Below, piece by piece: positions 53,839 to 63,473 of a stretch of 64,000 nt of DNA (position 1 is its first letter; each line of letters begins with the position of its first letter). Below the pieces are notes generated by a model. The model saw only the letters and a list, made by a program, of their open reading frames with translations. It had not been told where the DNA came from and ran no database searches. Source of the stretch: CAWGET01 sp963821715 (GTDB lineage: Bacteria; Bacteroidota; Ignavibacteria; Ignavibacteriales; Melioribacteraceae); contig CAWGET010000007.1 in NCBI GenBank assembly GCA_963821715.1, forward strand, positions 62,001-126,000. The letters run 5' to 3'. Position numbers and translations under genes: made by a program.

Positions 53839-55494
53839 TTGAACCAAAATGATTTTAAGAAACAGGTAAAGTATATTTTTATTACGGGCGGTGTAGTTTC
53901 CTCTCTGGGTAAAGGCATTACAGCTTCGGCGCTGGGATTACTGCTAAAATTACGTGGTTACAGTGTTACAATTCAGAAATTTGATCCTTACATAAACGTT
54001 GATCCGGGGACGATGAATCCATTCCAGCACGGTGAAGTTTACGTTACCGACGACGGCGCCGAAACTGATCTCGATCTTGGTCATTACGAAAGATTTCTCG
54101 ACGTGAACATGACCAAAGACAATAACACAACAACCGGACAAGTTTACGATTTTGTAATCAACAAGGAAAGACGCGGCGATTATCTCGGCGCAACGGTTCA
54201 GGTTATTCCTCACATTACAGATGAAATAAAAAGAAGAATGAGACTTCTAGGAGAATCGGGGAATTATGATATTGTAATTACAGAGATTGGCGGAACTGTG
54301 GGAGATATTGAGAGCCTTCCGTTTATTGAAGCAATGCGCCAATTAATGATGGAAGTCGGCAGAAAAAACGCTATCAGTATTCACGTTACATTAGTTCCTT
54401 ACATTCATTCGGCCGGTGAAGTTAAAACGAAACCGACTCAGCACAGCGTTAAAAGTTTGTTGGAGTTAGGAATTCAGCCAAAAATCCTTGTATGCCGATC
54501 GGAGAAAAAATTAGAGAAAGAACTTCGGGAAAAGATTGCTCTTTTCTGCAACGTAAATACGCGAGAAGTAATTTCCGCGCACGATTCATCAACCATTTAT
54601 GAAGTCCCGCTTGTTTTATATAAACAAAATTTAGACAGACTCGTTTTAAAAAGATTGAAAATGCCGGACATAAGTTTTGATATGAATAAATGGGCGGAAT
54701 TTGTAAACAAAATTGAAAACCCGAAAGATGAAGTTACAATTGCAGTCTGCGGCAAATACACAGAGTATCAGGATGCGTACAAAAGTATAAATGAAGCATT
54801 TGTTCATTCCGGCGCCGAAAACGAAGTAAAAGTAAATTTAAAGTTTGTGAGTACGGAAAAGATTGAAATGAGTTCCGCCGAAAAGTTACTTAAAGGCGTA
54901 AATGGAATACTTGTTCCCGGCGGATTTGGCGAAAGGGGAATTGAAGGAAAAATATCAGCGGTGAAATATGCCCGCGAAAACAATATTCCTTTCTTCGGAA
55001 TCTGTTTGGGAATGCAGGTGGCGGCAATAGAATTTGCAAGAAATGTTTGCGGAATAAAAAGGGCAAACAGTTCGGAATTTGTTAAAAATAAATTCAGTGT
55101 TATACACATAATGCCGGAACAGCGCAAAGTGAAGATGAAGGGCGCTTCCATGCGATTGGGAGCGTATCCCTGCAAAATAAAAAAGGGAACGAAAGCCGGA
55201 GAAGCCTATAATAGCACCCAAATAAGCGAGAGACACAGACACAGATATGAGTTCAACAATAAATACAAAAAGCAATTTGAAGAAAGCGGAATGATCGTCA
55301 GCGGAATTTCGCCAGACAACAAATTAGTGGAAATGATTGAACTTTCGGATCACGACTGGTTTGTCGGATGCCAGTTTCATCCGGAATTAAAATCGCGCGC
55401 AACAAAAGCGCATCCATTATTCCGGGAATTTGTAAAAGCGTCTCTTCGACACAAAAATAAAGTGAACAGCAAAGAGCAGTTAAAAGCTCTATAA
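53839..55494 (+). CDS. pyrG: CTP synthase
   Basis: Makes CTP from UTP with glutamine as nitrogen donor; 551 residues from the chosen TTG. The synthase domain begins K-Y-I-F-I-T-G-G-V-V-S-S-L-G-K-G, and the glutaminase nucleophile Cys389 is in G-I-C-L-G-M-Q. The open frame starts at a TTG at 53761, but those extra 26 residues (with an ATG at 53779) are hydrophobic and unlike the family, whose members begin a few residues before K-Y-I-F; hence the start at 53839, with modest certainty. Divergent from the sensor kinase. Confidence 0.94.
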   Translation: MNQNDFKKQVKYIFITGGVVSSLGKGITASALGLLLKLRGYSVTIQKFDPYINVDPGTMNPFQHGEVYVTDDGAETDLDLGHYERFLDVNMTKDNNTTTGQVYDFVINKERRGDYLGATVQVIPHITDEIKRRMRLLGESGNYDIVITEIGGTVGDIESLPFIEAMRQLMMEVGRKNAISIHVTLVPYIHSAGEVKTKPTQHSVKSLLELGIQPKILVCRSEKKLEKELREKIALFCNVNTREVISAHDSSTIYEVPLVLYKQNLDRLVLKRLKMPDISFDMNKWAEFVNKIENPKDEVTIAVCGKYTEYQDAYKSINEAFVHSGAENEVKVNLKFVSTEKIEMSSAEKLLKGVNGILVPGGFGERGIEGKISAVKYARENNIPFFGICLGMQVAAIEFARNVCGIKRANSSEFVKNKFSVIHIMPEQRKVKMKGASMRLGAYPCKIKKGTKAGEAYNSTQISERHRHRYEFNNKYKKQFEESGMIVSGISPDNKLVEMIELSDHDWFVGCQFHPELKSRATKAHPLFREFVKASLRHKNKVNSKEQLKAL

Positions 55495-55574
55495 ACAGAA
55501 ATCTGTATTTAATCTCTCAATTAAAAGATTTTAACCACAGATTTATTTTTCGCCTTAGCCTAAGTTTTCTTTAA

Positions 55575-57068
55575 ATGCTCAAATATATTTTTTTAATATT
55601 TTTATTTAGTCAGAATCTTTTCCCTCAGAAAAGTGATGAATCGAGATTAGAAGAGGGAATTGAATTCTCTTATAATTTGGATTTTCAAAATTCGGGAGAT
55701 ATTTATCATTCATTGATAAATAAAAACCCGAACCTGCCTGACGCTTACCATTATCTTTCGCGGGATCATCTGTACAGATTTTTAGGCTCCGGAGAAGAAG
55801 AAGATTATAATTCATTTTTGAATTATTCCGATGAAGCGGTTGAAAGATCAGAAAAACTTCTCGATAAAAATGCCAAGAATTTAAGCGCAAGATTTATTCT
55901 CGGCTCCGCTCAATTTCTGCGGACGATTGCGCATTCCTACAAAGGAGAAAATCTCGACGCGTTCTGGTCGGCTAAAAACGCCAAAGGAAATTTGGAAGAA
56001 GTTGTGGATGAAAATCCTGATTTTTACGACGCTTATTTGGGAATCGGCGCGCTAAAATACGCATTAAGCGAGATTTCCGGAATAGCTACATTGGCTCTTA
56101 AACTTACCAGGCTTTCAGGAAATAAAGCAGAAGGATTGGAACTTGTAAAAAAAAGTTTTGAAAAAGGGGAAAGATTAAAACCCGAAGCCGCATTTCAGCT
56201 ATCCAAAATATATAATGATTATCTCGCATATTATGATGAAGCTGCGTCGGTACTGGAACCTTACCTGAAAAAATATCCGGAAAATGTTTTGTTCCTGTAT
56301 CAATATGCTATTGCGCAAATTAACGCTCGCAAACTGCCTAAGGCTGAAGAGATTTTGGAGAGGATAATTCAAATTGAAAATCCGGGTTTTAAGCAAACAA
56401 CTTCTTTTTCATTTTTTCTTTTGGGAGATGTTCATTTTAAAAATAATAATTTTGAAAAGGCTATCTCGTTCTACAAAAAGTTCTTGCAAACCTCAAATGA
56501 ATTAAGTTATACCGGTATCGCGAATTTGAGAATCGCAATCTCTTATTATTTTCTTGACGACGAACTTGAAGCAAAAAAACATTTACTCGCCGCGCGTAAC
56601 GGAAATCCCGACATTAAGGAAGATGAATTCGCAAAAGAGCGGAGTAAAATTTTATTCCGTAACGGTTTAAGCGAAGATGAGAAAAAACTTATTTTCAATA
56701 AACATAATAACGAAGCGGGGAAATATGAAGAGACTGTTGAAAACCTGAGCAATGAGAAATTTTTCACAAATGATCTTGAACTTGAGAGAAAAAGCGTTTT
56801 GACTGAAGCGCTTTTTCATCTCGGAGAATATCAACAGGCTTTGGAAATTTCGGAAGAAATAATTCAAAATAAAAATGAAGATAGTCGTGCTTTTGTGTTC
56901 GCGAAATATATCGCAGCCCAGATTTATTTCCGGCAAGACGATATTAAAAAAGCGTCGGAATTACTGGAAGATATTGAAATAAAAGAGGAGTTTGACCAGA
57001 GCGAAAAACTGAAAGCGATGGTTGAGGGATTGCGAAGAAAAATTGGGAAAATGCCAAATGAGAATTGA
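55575..57068 (+). CDS. Secreted TPR-repeat protein
   Basis: 497 residues with a signal peptide (about 1-18, ending F-P-Q). Helical hairpins with TPR spacing run through most of it, clearest around 190-330 (A-I-A-Q-I-N-A-R-K-L-P-K-A-E-E-I-L and F-L-L-G-D-V-H-F-K-N-N-N-F-E-K-A-I-S-F-Y-K-K) and again near 405-480. TPR arrays hold partner proteins; here it would be periplasmic. No catalytic domain. Nothing in the neighbourhood (pyrG, purN) indicates the partner. Confidence 0.82.
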   Translation: MLKYIFLIFLFSQNLFPQKSDESRLEEGIEFSYNLDFQNSGDIYHSLINKNPNLPDAYHYLSRDHLYRFLGSGEEEDYNSFLNYSDEAVERSEKLLDKNAKNLSARFILGSAQFLRTIAHSYKGENLDAFWSAKNAKGNLEEVVDENPDFYDAYLGIGALKYALSEISGIATLALKLTRLSGNKAEGLELVKKSFEKGERLKPEAAFQLSKIYNDYLAYYDEAASVLEPYLKKYPENVLFLYQYAIAQINARKLPKAEEILERIIQIENPGFKQTTSFSFFLLGDVHFKNNNFEKAISFYKKFLQTSNELSYTGIANLRIAISYYFLDDELEAKKHLLAARNGNPDIKEDEFAKERSKILFRNGLSEDEKKLIFNKHNNEAGKYEETVENLSNEKFFTNDLELERKSVLTEALFHLGEYQQALEISEEIIQNKNEDSRAFVFAKYIAAQIYFRQDDIKKASELLEDIEIKEEFDQSEKLKAMVEGLRRKIGKMPNEN

Positions 57069-57175
57069 AAATCTCAGTTGTGCTTAAAAAGATTGGAAAG
57101 AACTTAAATATACTTAAAACTTAATTGATTATTGTTACTCAATTCGGTAAATTTTCTGGATTAATATTTATTTAT

Positions 57176-57794
57176 ATGCTAAAAATAGCGATTTTCGTTT
57201 CGGGGCGCGGCTCAAATCTTAAAGCAGTTGTAAAAGCAGTTGAAGATAAAAAATTATCGGCCAAAGTTAATTTTGTGGTTAGCAATAAAAGGGAATGCGA
57301 AGCCTTCAAATTTGCCGCCGAAAAAAATATTCCGGTGCTTTGTGCGGGATTGACTACTAGAAGAAGATACTGTTTCGTATGAAGATTTAGCAAAACAATT
57401 TAAAAAAGAAGAAATTGACCTGGTTGTCCTGGCGGGATTTCTAAAAAAAATTCCGGATGATTTTATTGACGAATTTCAGAACAGAATAGTAAATATTCAT
57501 CCGGCACTTCTTCCGGCTTTTGGTGGAAAGGGAATGTACGGAATGAATGTTCATAGAGCGGTTTATGATTCTTCGGCAAAAGTCTCCGGCGCTACGATTC
57601 ATTTTGTTGATAAAATTTATGATAACGGTAAGATAATTACACAGAAATGCGTTGATATTACGAATGTAAAAACTCCGGAAGAAATCGCAGAAATAGTTCT
57701 GGCAGAAGAACATAAACTACTTCCGATGACGATAAAATTATTTTCTGAAAATAAAATTAGAATTGATAAAGACCGTGTCTTTATCGATAGTTGA
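57176..57794 (+). pseudogene. purN: Phosphoribosylglycinamide formyltransferase PurN, one frame break
   Basis: Purine-pathway enzyme using 10-formyl-tetrahydrofolate. From ATG 57176 the frame encodes I-F-V-S-G-R-G-S-N-L-K-A and then stops at 57382. An extra A at about 57359 breaks T-T-E-E-D; past it the frame is open through G-F-L-K-K-I-P, the catalytic I-V-N-I-H-P-A-L-L-P-A-F-G-G and G-A-T-I-H-F-V-D to the stop at 57794. Repaired length is about 205 residues, normal. Two-fragment translation would not give a working enzyme, so either the base is an error or a formate-dependent PurT elsewhere compensates. It ends 11 bases before purH. Confidence 0.85.
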
Positions 57795-57805
57795 ATGGGG
57801 ATAGA

Positions 57806-59323
57806 TTGAAAAAATTTGCTTTAATCAGCGTTTCAGATAAACTGAATGTTGTTCATTTTGCAAAAGAATTAAGAAAACTTGATTATGAAATATTAGCTAC
57901 CGGAAATACGTCAAAACTTTTATCCGAAGAAAATATTGAATCTATCGAGATTCAGGATATAACCGGTTTTCCTGAAATATTTTCCGGCAGGGTAAAAACA
58001 CTTCATCCGAAAATTTTCGGAGGAATTTTGATGCGGCGCGATAACGAAAATGATAAAAAGGAAGCCGGGGAAAATTCCTTAAATCCAATCGACATTGTTT
58101 GTGTTAATCTTTATCCTTTCCCTGAAGTTGTTAAAGATGCGAATAAATCGCTCAGCGATAAAATAGAGAATATCGATATCGGTGGACCTAGTTTGATAAG
58201 AGCCGCCGCTAAAAATTATAAGTATGTTTCGGTCTTAACCAATCCTTCTCAATACGATAATTTTATTGAAGAATTAAAGAACGGTGAAATATCTAACAGT
58301 ACAAAAGAAAAATTAGCTGCCGAAGCTTTTTCTTTAACCGCCTATTATGATACACTGATCGCGGATTATTTCGAGAAGGAATTTTCAACAAATTCTGAAT
58401 CCTTGCGCATAAATTATCCCCGCACAAAAGAATTGCGCTACGGTGAAAATCCTCATCAGAAGGCGTTTGTTTACGGAGATTTCCAGGATTATTTTGATGA
58501 TATTCACGGCAAAGAATTATCATACAATAATATTATCGATCTTACGGCTGCAGTTGAGTTAGTTCAGGAATTGGAAGAGAATTCCTGCGTTATAGTAAAA
58601 CATACAAATCCCTGCGGAGCAGCAACTTCTGATTCGGTTTATTCCGCTTATGTAAACGCTCTTTCGTGCGATCCGGTTTCTGCTTTCGGAGGAATCGCTG
58701 CTTTTAACGAAAAAATTGATCTGGAAACGGCGAATAAAATGAATGAGATCTTTCTGGAAGTTATTTGTGCTCCGGATTTTACTGATGACGCTTTGATAGA
58801 GTTGAAAAAGAAGAAGAATCGTCGTTTAATTAAAATTGGTAAGAAGTTTTACGATAATACGTTACAGGTAAAAAATATTCCCGGCGGATTTGTAGCGCAG
58901 GATAAAGATCATTCAGTTTTGACAGATGAAAATTTAAGATTAGTAACAAAGAAAAAATATACACCGGATGAATTGGAAGATTTGAAATTCGCCTGGATAA
59001 TAAGCAAACATACTAAATCCAACGCAATTATTTTCACAAAAGGCAAAAAAGCGATAGGAGTTGGAGCAGGACAGATGTCGCGTCTCGATTCCGCAAAAAT
59101 TGCTGTGAGTAAAGCTAAGGAGCATGGACACGATCTCTCAGGAGCTGTGGCTGCTTCGGATGCTTTTTTCCCATTTGCTGATGCCTTGACTGAAACGATT
59201 GCCAACGGGATAACGGCAGTAATTCAACCGGGAGGATCAATCCGGGATGACGAAGTTATTGCCGCCGCTGATGAACATAATATTAGTATGATTTTTACAG
59301 GAATAAGAAACTTTAAACATTAA
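57806..59323 (+). CDS. purH: Bifunctional AICAR transformylase/IMP cyclohydrolase
   Basis: Last two steps of IMP synthesis, 505 residues. The N-terminal cyclohydrolase opens K-K-F-A-L-I-S-V-S-D-K and has G-R-V-K-T-L-H-P-K-I-F-G-G; the transformylase half holds K-H-T-N-P-C-G-A-A. I chose TTG 57806, preceded by TGGGGATAGA, giving the family's usual short N-terminus; the TTG at 57791 overlaps the purN stop and is also possible. mreB begins nine bases after its stop. Confidence 0.95.
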   Translation: MKKFALISVSDKLNVVHFAKELRKLDYEILATGNTSKLLSEENIESIEIQDITGFPEIFSGRVKTLHPKIFGGILMRRDNENDKKEAGENSLNPIDIVCVNLYPFPEVVKDANKSLSDKIENIDIGGPSLIRAAAKNYKYVSVLTNPSQYDNFIEELKNGEISNSTKEKLAAEAFSLTAYYDTLIADYFEKEFSTNSESLRINYPRTKELRYGENPHQKAFVYGDFQDYFDDIHGKELSYNNIIDLTAAVELVQELEENSCVIVKHTNPCGAATSDSVYSAYVNALSCDPVSAFGGIAAFNEKIDLETANKMNEIFLEVICAPDFTDDALIELKKKKNRRLIKIGKKFYDNTLQVKNIPGGFVAQDKDHSVLTDENLRLVTKKKYTPDELEDLKFAWIISKHTKSNAIIFTKGKKAIGVGAGQMSRLDSAKIAVSKAKEHGHDLSGAVAASDAFFPFADALTETIANGITAVIQPGGSIRDDEVIAAADEHNISMIFTGIRNFKH

Positions 59324-59332
59324 AGAGGAAAT

Positions 59333-60358
59333 ATGGGTTTCTTCAATTTATTTTCAACAGATATTGCTATTGATTTAGGAACTGCAAATACATTAATATA
59401 TATTAAAGGAAAGGGCATCGTTCTCAACGAACCTTCCATTGTTGCGTTTGACAGAAGTTCGAAAAAGATAATCGCTTTAGGAAACAAGGCAAAAGAAATG
59501 CAGGGACGGGAGCACAGAGAGATTCGGGTTTCCAGACCTATGCGCGACGGCGTAATTGCCGATTTTGAAATTGCCGAGGGAATGATTCGGGCTTTCATAA
59601 AAAGAGTAAGCGCGGGATCATTGTCCAGCAGGAGAATTGTCGTGGCTGTTCCGAGCGGAGTTACGGAAGTAGAAAAGCGTGCGGTTAGAGACAGCGCGGA
59701 GCACGCGGGAGCAAAGGAAGTACATCTTATTGCCGAACCGATGGCAGCCGCAATTGGCGTAGGAATTGACGTTGAAGCCCCTGTTGGAAATATGATCATT
59801 GATATCGGCGGCGGAACAACTGAAATTGCTGTTATAGCTCTTGCCGGAATCGTAAATGAAGAATCGATTAGAATTGCCGGCGACGAAATGAATAACGCGA
59901 TTATGCAATTCTTCAAAAAAAATTATAACCTTTTGATAGGTGAAAGAACGGCTGAAGCGATAAAATGCGAAGTTGGATCTGCTGTTCCGCTACAGGAAGA
60001 AATAACTATCCAGGTTAAAGGGCGCGATCTGGTCGGCGGAGTTCCGAAAACTGCAGAAGTAAGCTCTGTTGAAATACGCGAAGCGCTTAATGAGAATATT
60101 GTACAGATAGTTGAAGCTGTTAAGCAGACTCTTGAGAGAACACCACCCGAACTTTCAGCGGATATCTTGGACCGTGGTGTTATGATAACAGGCGGCGGCG
60201 CTTTGCTTAAAGGGCTTGACGAAAGAATTAGAATGGAAACTAATTTACCCGTTCATATTGCAGACGACCCATTGACGGCGGTTGTGCGCGGAGCGGGAAA
60301 ATCAATAGATAATCTAAATAGATATTCCAAAGTATTCATACGGAACAGAAGATATTAA
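59333..60358 (+). CDS. mreB: Rod-shape protein MreB
   Basis: Actin-like filament protein on the inner membrane that guides lateral wall synthesis; 341 residues. Nucleotide-binding motifs: D-L-G-T-A-N-T-L-I, D-I-G-G-G-T-T-E-I and G-G-G-A-L-L near the end; the N-terminal F-N-L-F-S-T is the usual amphipathic membrane tip. AGAGGAAAT precedes the ATG. Overlaps mreC by one base (TAATG). First gene of a complete rod-shape operon, so the cell is likely rod-like. Confidence 0.97.
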   Translation: MGFFNLFSTDIAIDLGTANTLIYIKGKGIVLNEPSIVAFDRSSKKIIALGNKAKEMQGREHREIRVSRPMRDGVIADFEIAEGMIRAFIKRVSAGSLSSRRIVVAVPSGVTEVEKRAVRDSAEHAGAKEVHLIAEPMAAAIGVGIDVEAPVGNMIIDIGGGTTEIAVIALAGIVNEESIRIAGDEMNNAIMQFFKKNYNLLIGERTAEAIKCEVGSAVPLQEEITIQVKGRDLVGGVPKTAEVSSVEIREALNENIVQIVEAVKQTLERTPPELSADILDRGVMITGGGALLKGLDERIRMETNLPVHIADDPLTAVVRGAGKSIDNLNRYSKVFIRNRRY

Positions 60359-61188
60359 TGTTTGATTTCCTTAAGAAATTATTTTATGAATTTAAAGAAT
60401 ATCTTGTAGTTGTAATCCTTTTAATAGTTAGCCTGTCGATTCTCTCGCTAAACAATGAGCCGGGAATAAGAAACTTCAGAACCTTTTCACTCGGAGTTTT
60501 TGCAGTCGTAAACTCAGCTTCAAGTTCGTTAACAAATATTGTTGCCGGAGACGTAAGCAAGGAAGAGCTGGAAAATACCAATGCTGAGTTAATGCTGGAG
60601 TTAAGCAGGCTTAGAGAAGCACAGAAAGAAAATGTTGAGCTAAAAAACCTTATCGGCATAAAAGATACATCAAGCTTTCCTCTAATTCCCGCTTCAATAA
60701 TTTCAAAAGATATCAATCGGCTTCAGGGAAGCTACATCCTGAATGCCGGAAAGAATGACAGCGTCGAAATCGGGATGCCGGTAATTAATGATAAAGGATT
60801 AGTCGGATTAATAACCGGAACAGCAGCCGATTATTCCATTCTTCGAACATTAATAAATAATGATCTTAAAATTGCAGTGCGGGACCAGGAAAGCAACGTA
60901 AACGGCGTGCTGAACTGGAACGGAAGAAATCTCGTAATCAAAAATATTCCAACTACTTACGATGTTGAAATTGGCGACAGAGTTGTCACCTCGCAATTCA
61001 GTACTATTGTTCCGCCTTCAATTCCGGTTGGTTTAATAACGGAGAAGGAGACTACGGTTTCCGGATTATTAAGTAATATTATTGTAACACCGTTCGTGGA
61101 TTTTATTGGAATAAGAAATGTATTTGTACTAAAAGTAATTGAAAGCGAGCAGATAGACAGTTTAGAATTAAATATGTACAGACCATAA
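60358..61188 (+). CDS. mreC: Rod-shape protein MreC
   Basis: 276 residues: one membrane helix (about 15-32), a coiled coil (about 66-100, E-E-L-E-N-T-N-A-E-L-M-L-E-L), and a double beta-barrel periplasmic domain with G-M-P-V-I-N-D-K-G-L-V-G and G-D-R-V-V-T-S. It activates PBP2/RodA. Translationally coupled to mreB. Confidence 0.95.
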   Translation: MFDFLKKLFYEFKEYLVVVILLIVSLSILSLNNEPGIRNFRTFSLGVFAVVNSASSSLTNIVAGDVSKEELENTNAELMLELSRLREAQKENVELKNLIGIKDTSSFPLIPASIISKDINRLQGSYILNAGKNDSVEIGMPVINDKGLVGLITGTAADYSILRTLINNDLKIAVRDQESNVNGVLNWNGRNLVIKNIPTTYDVEIGDRVVTSQFSTIVPPSIPVGLITEKETTVSGLLSNIIVTPFVDFIGIRNVFVLKVIESEQIDSLELNMYRP

Positions 61189-61683
61189 ATGAGAATATCT
61201 TTTCAGCAAATATTGCCCGTAATTATTTTTTTTCCGGTTGCAGTCATTCAGTTAACTGTGATTCCATTTTTTGAACTCGATTTTGTTACGCCTGATTTAA
61301 TAATGATTTTACTTGTATATTTTACTTTGCAGCAGGGCCAGCTTTACGGAACAATATTAGGTTTTACTTTCGGGTTTTTCTTCGATTTAATGTCCGGCGG
61401 TCTTCTTGGAAGTTCAATGTTCTCAAAAACTTTAGCCGGATTTATTGCCGGATATTTTTTCAATGAAAATAAGTCGGATAGAAATATTGGAAGTTATTTT
61501 TTCGTGCTCGTAGTTTTTGTTGCTGCTTCAATCGATTCCTTTTTCTACGCACTATTCGGTTCGGCTGAAACTACCAGAAACATTTTCGCAGTAATATTCC
61601 GTCATAGCATTCTCTCAGGAACATACACCGCTGTGGTTAGTTTAATAGTTGTAATATTTAAACCATCAAAAAGATTTCAATGA
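61189..61683 (+). CDS. mreD: Rod-shape protein MreD
   Basis: 164 residues, about five or six membrane helices, with P-D-L-I-M-I-L-L-V-Y and the G-F-T-F-G-F-F-F-D-L-M-S-G-G segment that recurs in MreD. Begins directly after mreC and overlaps mrdA by four bases (ATGA). Confidence 0.93.
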   Translation: MRISFQQILPVIIFFPVAVIQLTVIPFFELDFVTPDLIMILLVYFTLQQGQLYGTILGFTFGFFFDLMSGGLLGSSMFSKTLAGFIAGYFFNENKSDRNIGSYFFVLVVFVAASIDSFFYALFGSAETTRNIFAVIFRHSILSGTYTAVVSLIVVIFKPSKRFQ

Positions 61684-63470
61684 ACGATAATTTTTTCGGT
61701 TCTCAGTTAAGAAAAAAAATATTCCTCGTGGTGATAATCGGGTTTGTAGCGCTGCTGGGATTTCAGCTTTTTCAGATGCAGATTCTAAATAATCCGGTTT
61801 ACCAGGCAAAATCCAAAGAGAACAGCATCAAAGAAATTCCGCAAACCGCTGCGCGCGGAGTTTTCTACGATAGAAATTTTAACATTGTTGTAAGCAACAA
61901 ACCTTCATTTACTTTACAGATAATTCCCGCGTTATATGACCGCAAACTTAATCCGGTCATCGAAACAGCTATCCAGGCAGACAGCGGATATGTTGAACGC
62001 ATCCTCGAAAAAAACAAAATGTATAATAAATTTTCTCCCAGAAAAATAAAACGAAATGTAGATTTTGAAATTATAGCCTGGCTTGAGGAAAATTCGGAGC
62101 ATCTTCCGGGTGTTGAATATGTAGTTGAAACTCAGAGAGATTATTCCTACGGAGTTTCCGGTTCACATATGTTCGGTTATTCAAAGGAAATTTCGCAAAG
62201 TCTTCTTGAAAAGAATAAAGAGAAATATGCTTTAGGAGATTATGTAGGATACAACGGAATAGAAAAAACTTACGAAAATTATCTGAGGGGAAGTAAGGGA
62301 ATTAATTATGTATTGGTCGATTCCCGGCAAAGAAAGATTGGCGAATATAATCGTGGTTTGAGCGATAGAGCTCCTCACAAAGGAACAGATTTAGTCTTGT
62401 CAATCGATGCAAAGACACAGCGCGTTGCAGAGGAAGCTTTTAAAGGAAAAACCGGAGCTCTTGTGGCTATGGAGCCATCGACCGGAGAAATAATCGCTCT
62501 CGTAAGTTCTCCCGAATATAATCTTTCCGATTTTGCCTCCGTAACTCCGAGGACAGTTTTAGACAGTCTGAATAGAGATGAAGATAAACCCTTATTCAAC
62601 AGAGCTACTATGTCAATCAATCCTCCGGGCTCCACGTTTAAGATGCTGATGGCCATTGCGGCTTTGGAGGAAGGAATTATTACGCCGAATACTTATGTAA
62701 ATTGTAAAGGCGGATATACATTTGGCAGATATTTCAGATGTCACGGGGTTCACGGAATTGTAAATGTTGAAACCGCTCTCGAAAAATCCTGCAATACTTT
62801 TTTCTATCCTTTAGTTTTGAAGATTGGTTTCCAGAAGTGGGCTGATTATGCAAGGCAGTTCGGCTTCGGCACGAAAACAAATATTGATATCGGAGAAGAA
62901 ACGCCGGGTATTGTACCCGATCCCGCTTACTACGACAGGGTTTATGGAAAAAATCGCTGGACGGACGGCTACTTGATAAGCCTTGCGATAGGTCAGGGCG
63001 AAATAAGCGCAACACCCGTTCAGCTTGCTAAATATATTTCATTAATTGCCAACTACGGAAAAACAAAAACTCCGCACGTAGTTAAAGGATACATCGACAG
63101 AGAGACGGACGAATTTAAACCTTTTATTTATGATGAAGTAAAAGTTGATATAAGCAAAAAAACTTTTGATACGGTTAGAAGAGGAATGTGGAAAGTTGTG
63201 CAGGGAGAAGGAACCGGACGATGGATAAGAATGGCTGAAGTGGAAATTGCCGGGAAAACCGGAACGGCCCAGAATCCTCACGGAGAAGATCACGCGCAAT
63301 TTGTAGCTTTCGCTCCTTATGATAATCCTAAAATTGTGGTTGCTTTAATAGTTGAAAATGTTGGATTCGGCAGCACTCACGCGGCACCTATTGCGCGCGA
63401 TGTAATTAAAGCATATCTGGTAAAGGATGAAGAAAATTTAAAAGAAAACAATATGATTACATCTAATTAA
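61680..63470 (+). CDS. mrdA: Penicillin-binding protein 2 (elongasome transpeptidase)
   Basis: Monofunctional transpeptidase, 596 residues, with an N-terminal membrane helix (about 13-32), a pedestal domain (A-R-G-V-F-Y-D-R-N, Y-N-G-I-E-K-T-Y-E) and a catalytic domain with Ser318-x-x-Lys321 (P-P-G-S-T-F-K-M), S-C-N in E-K-S-C-N-T, and Lys526-Thr-Gly. It cross-links new lateral wall with RodA. Confidence 0.96.
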   Translation: MNDNFFGSQLRKKIFLVVIIGFVALLGFQLFQMQILNNPVYQAKSKENSIKEIPQTAARGVFYDRNFNIVVSNKPSFTLQIIPALYDRKLNPVIETAIQADSGYVERILEKNKMYNKFSPRKIKRNVDFEIIAWLEENSEHLPGVEYVVETQRDYSYGVSGSHMFGYSKEISQSLLEKNKEKYALGDYVGYNGIEKTYENYLRGSKGINYVLVDSRQRKIGEYNRGLSDRAPHKGTDLVLSIDAKTQRVAEEAFKGKTGALVAMEPSTGEIIALVSSPEYNLSDFASVTPRTVLDSLNRDEDKPLFNRATMSINPPGSTFKMLMAIAALEEGIITPNTYVNCKGGYTFGRYFRCHGVHGIVNVETALEKSCNTFFYPLVLKIGFQKWADYARQFGFGTKTNIDIGEETPGIVPDPAYYDRVYGKNRWTDGYLISLAIGQGEISATPVQLAKYISLIANYGKTKTPHVVKGYIDRETDEFKPFIYDEVKVDISKKTFDTVRRGMWKVVQGEGTGRWIRMAEVEIAGKTGTAQNPHGEDHAQFVAFAPYDNPKIVVALIVENVGFGSTHAAPIARDVIKAYLVKDEENLKENNMITSN

Positions 63471-63473
63471 ATT

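Noticed and set aside
59320..59916. 198-codon minus-strand frame opposite mreB
   Set aside because: Antisense shadow of a highly conserved gene; composition is low-complexity Ile/Ser/Ala.
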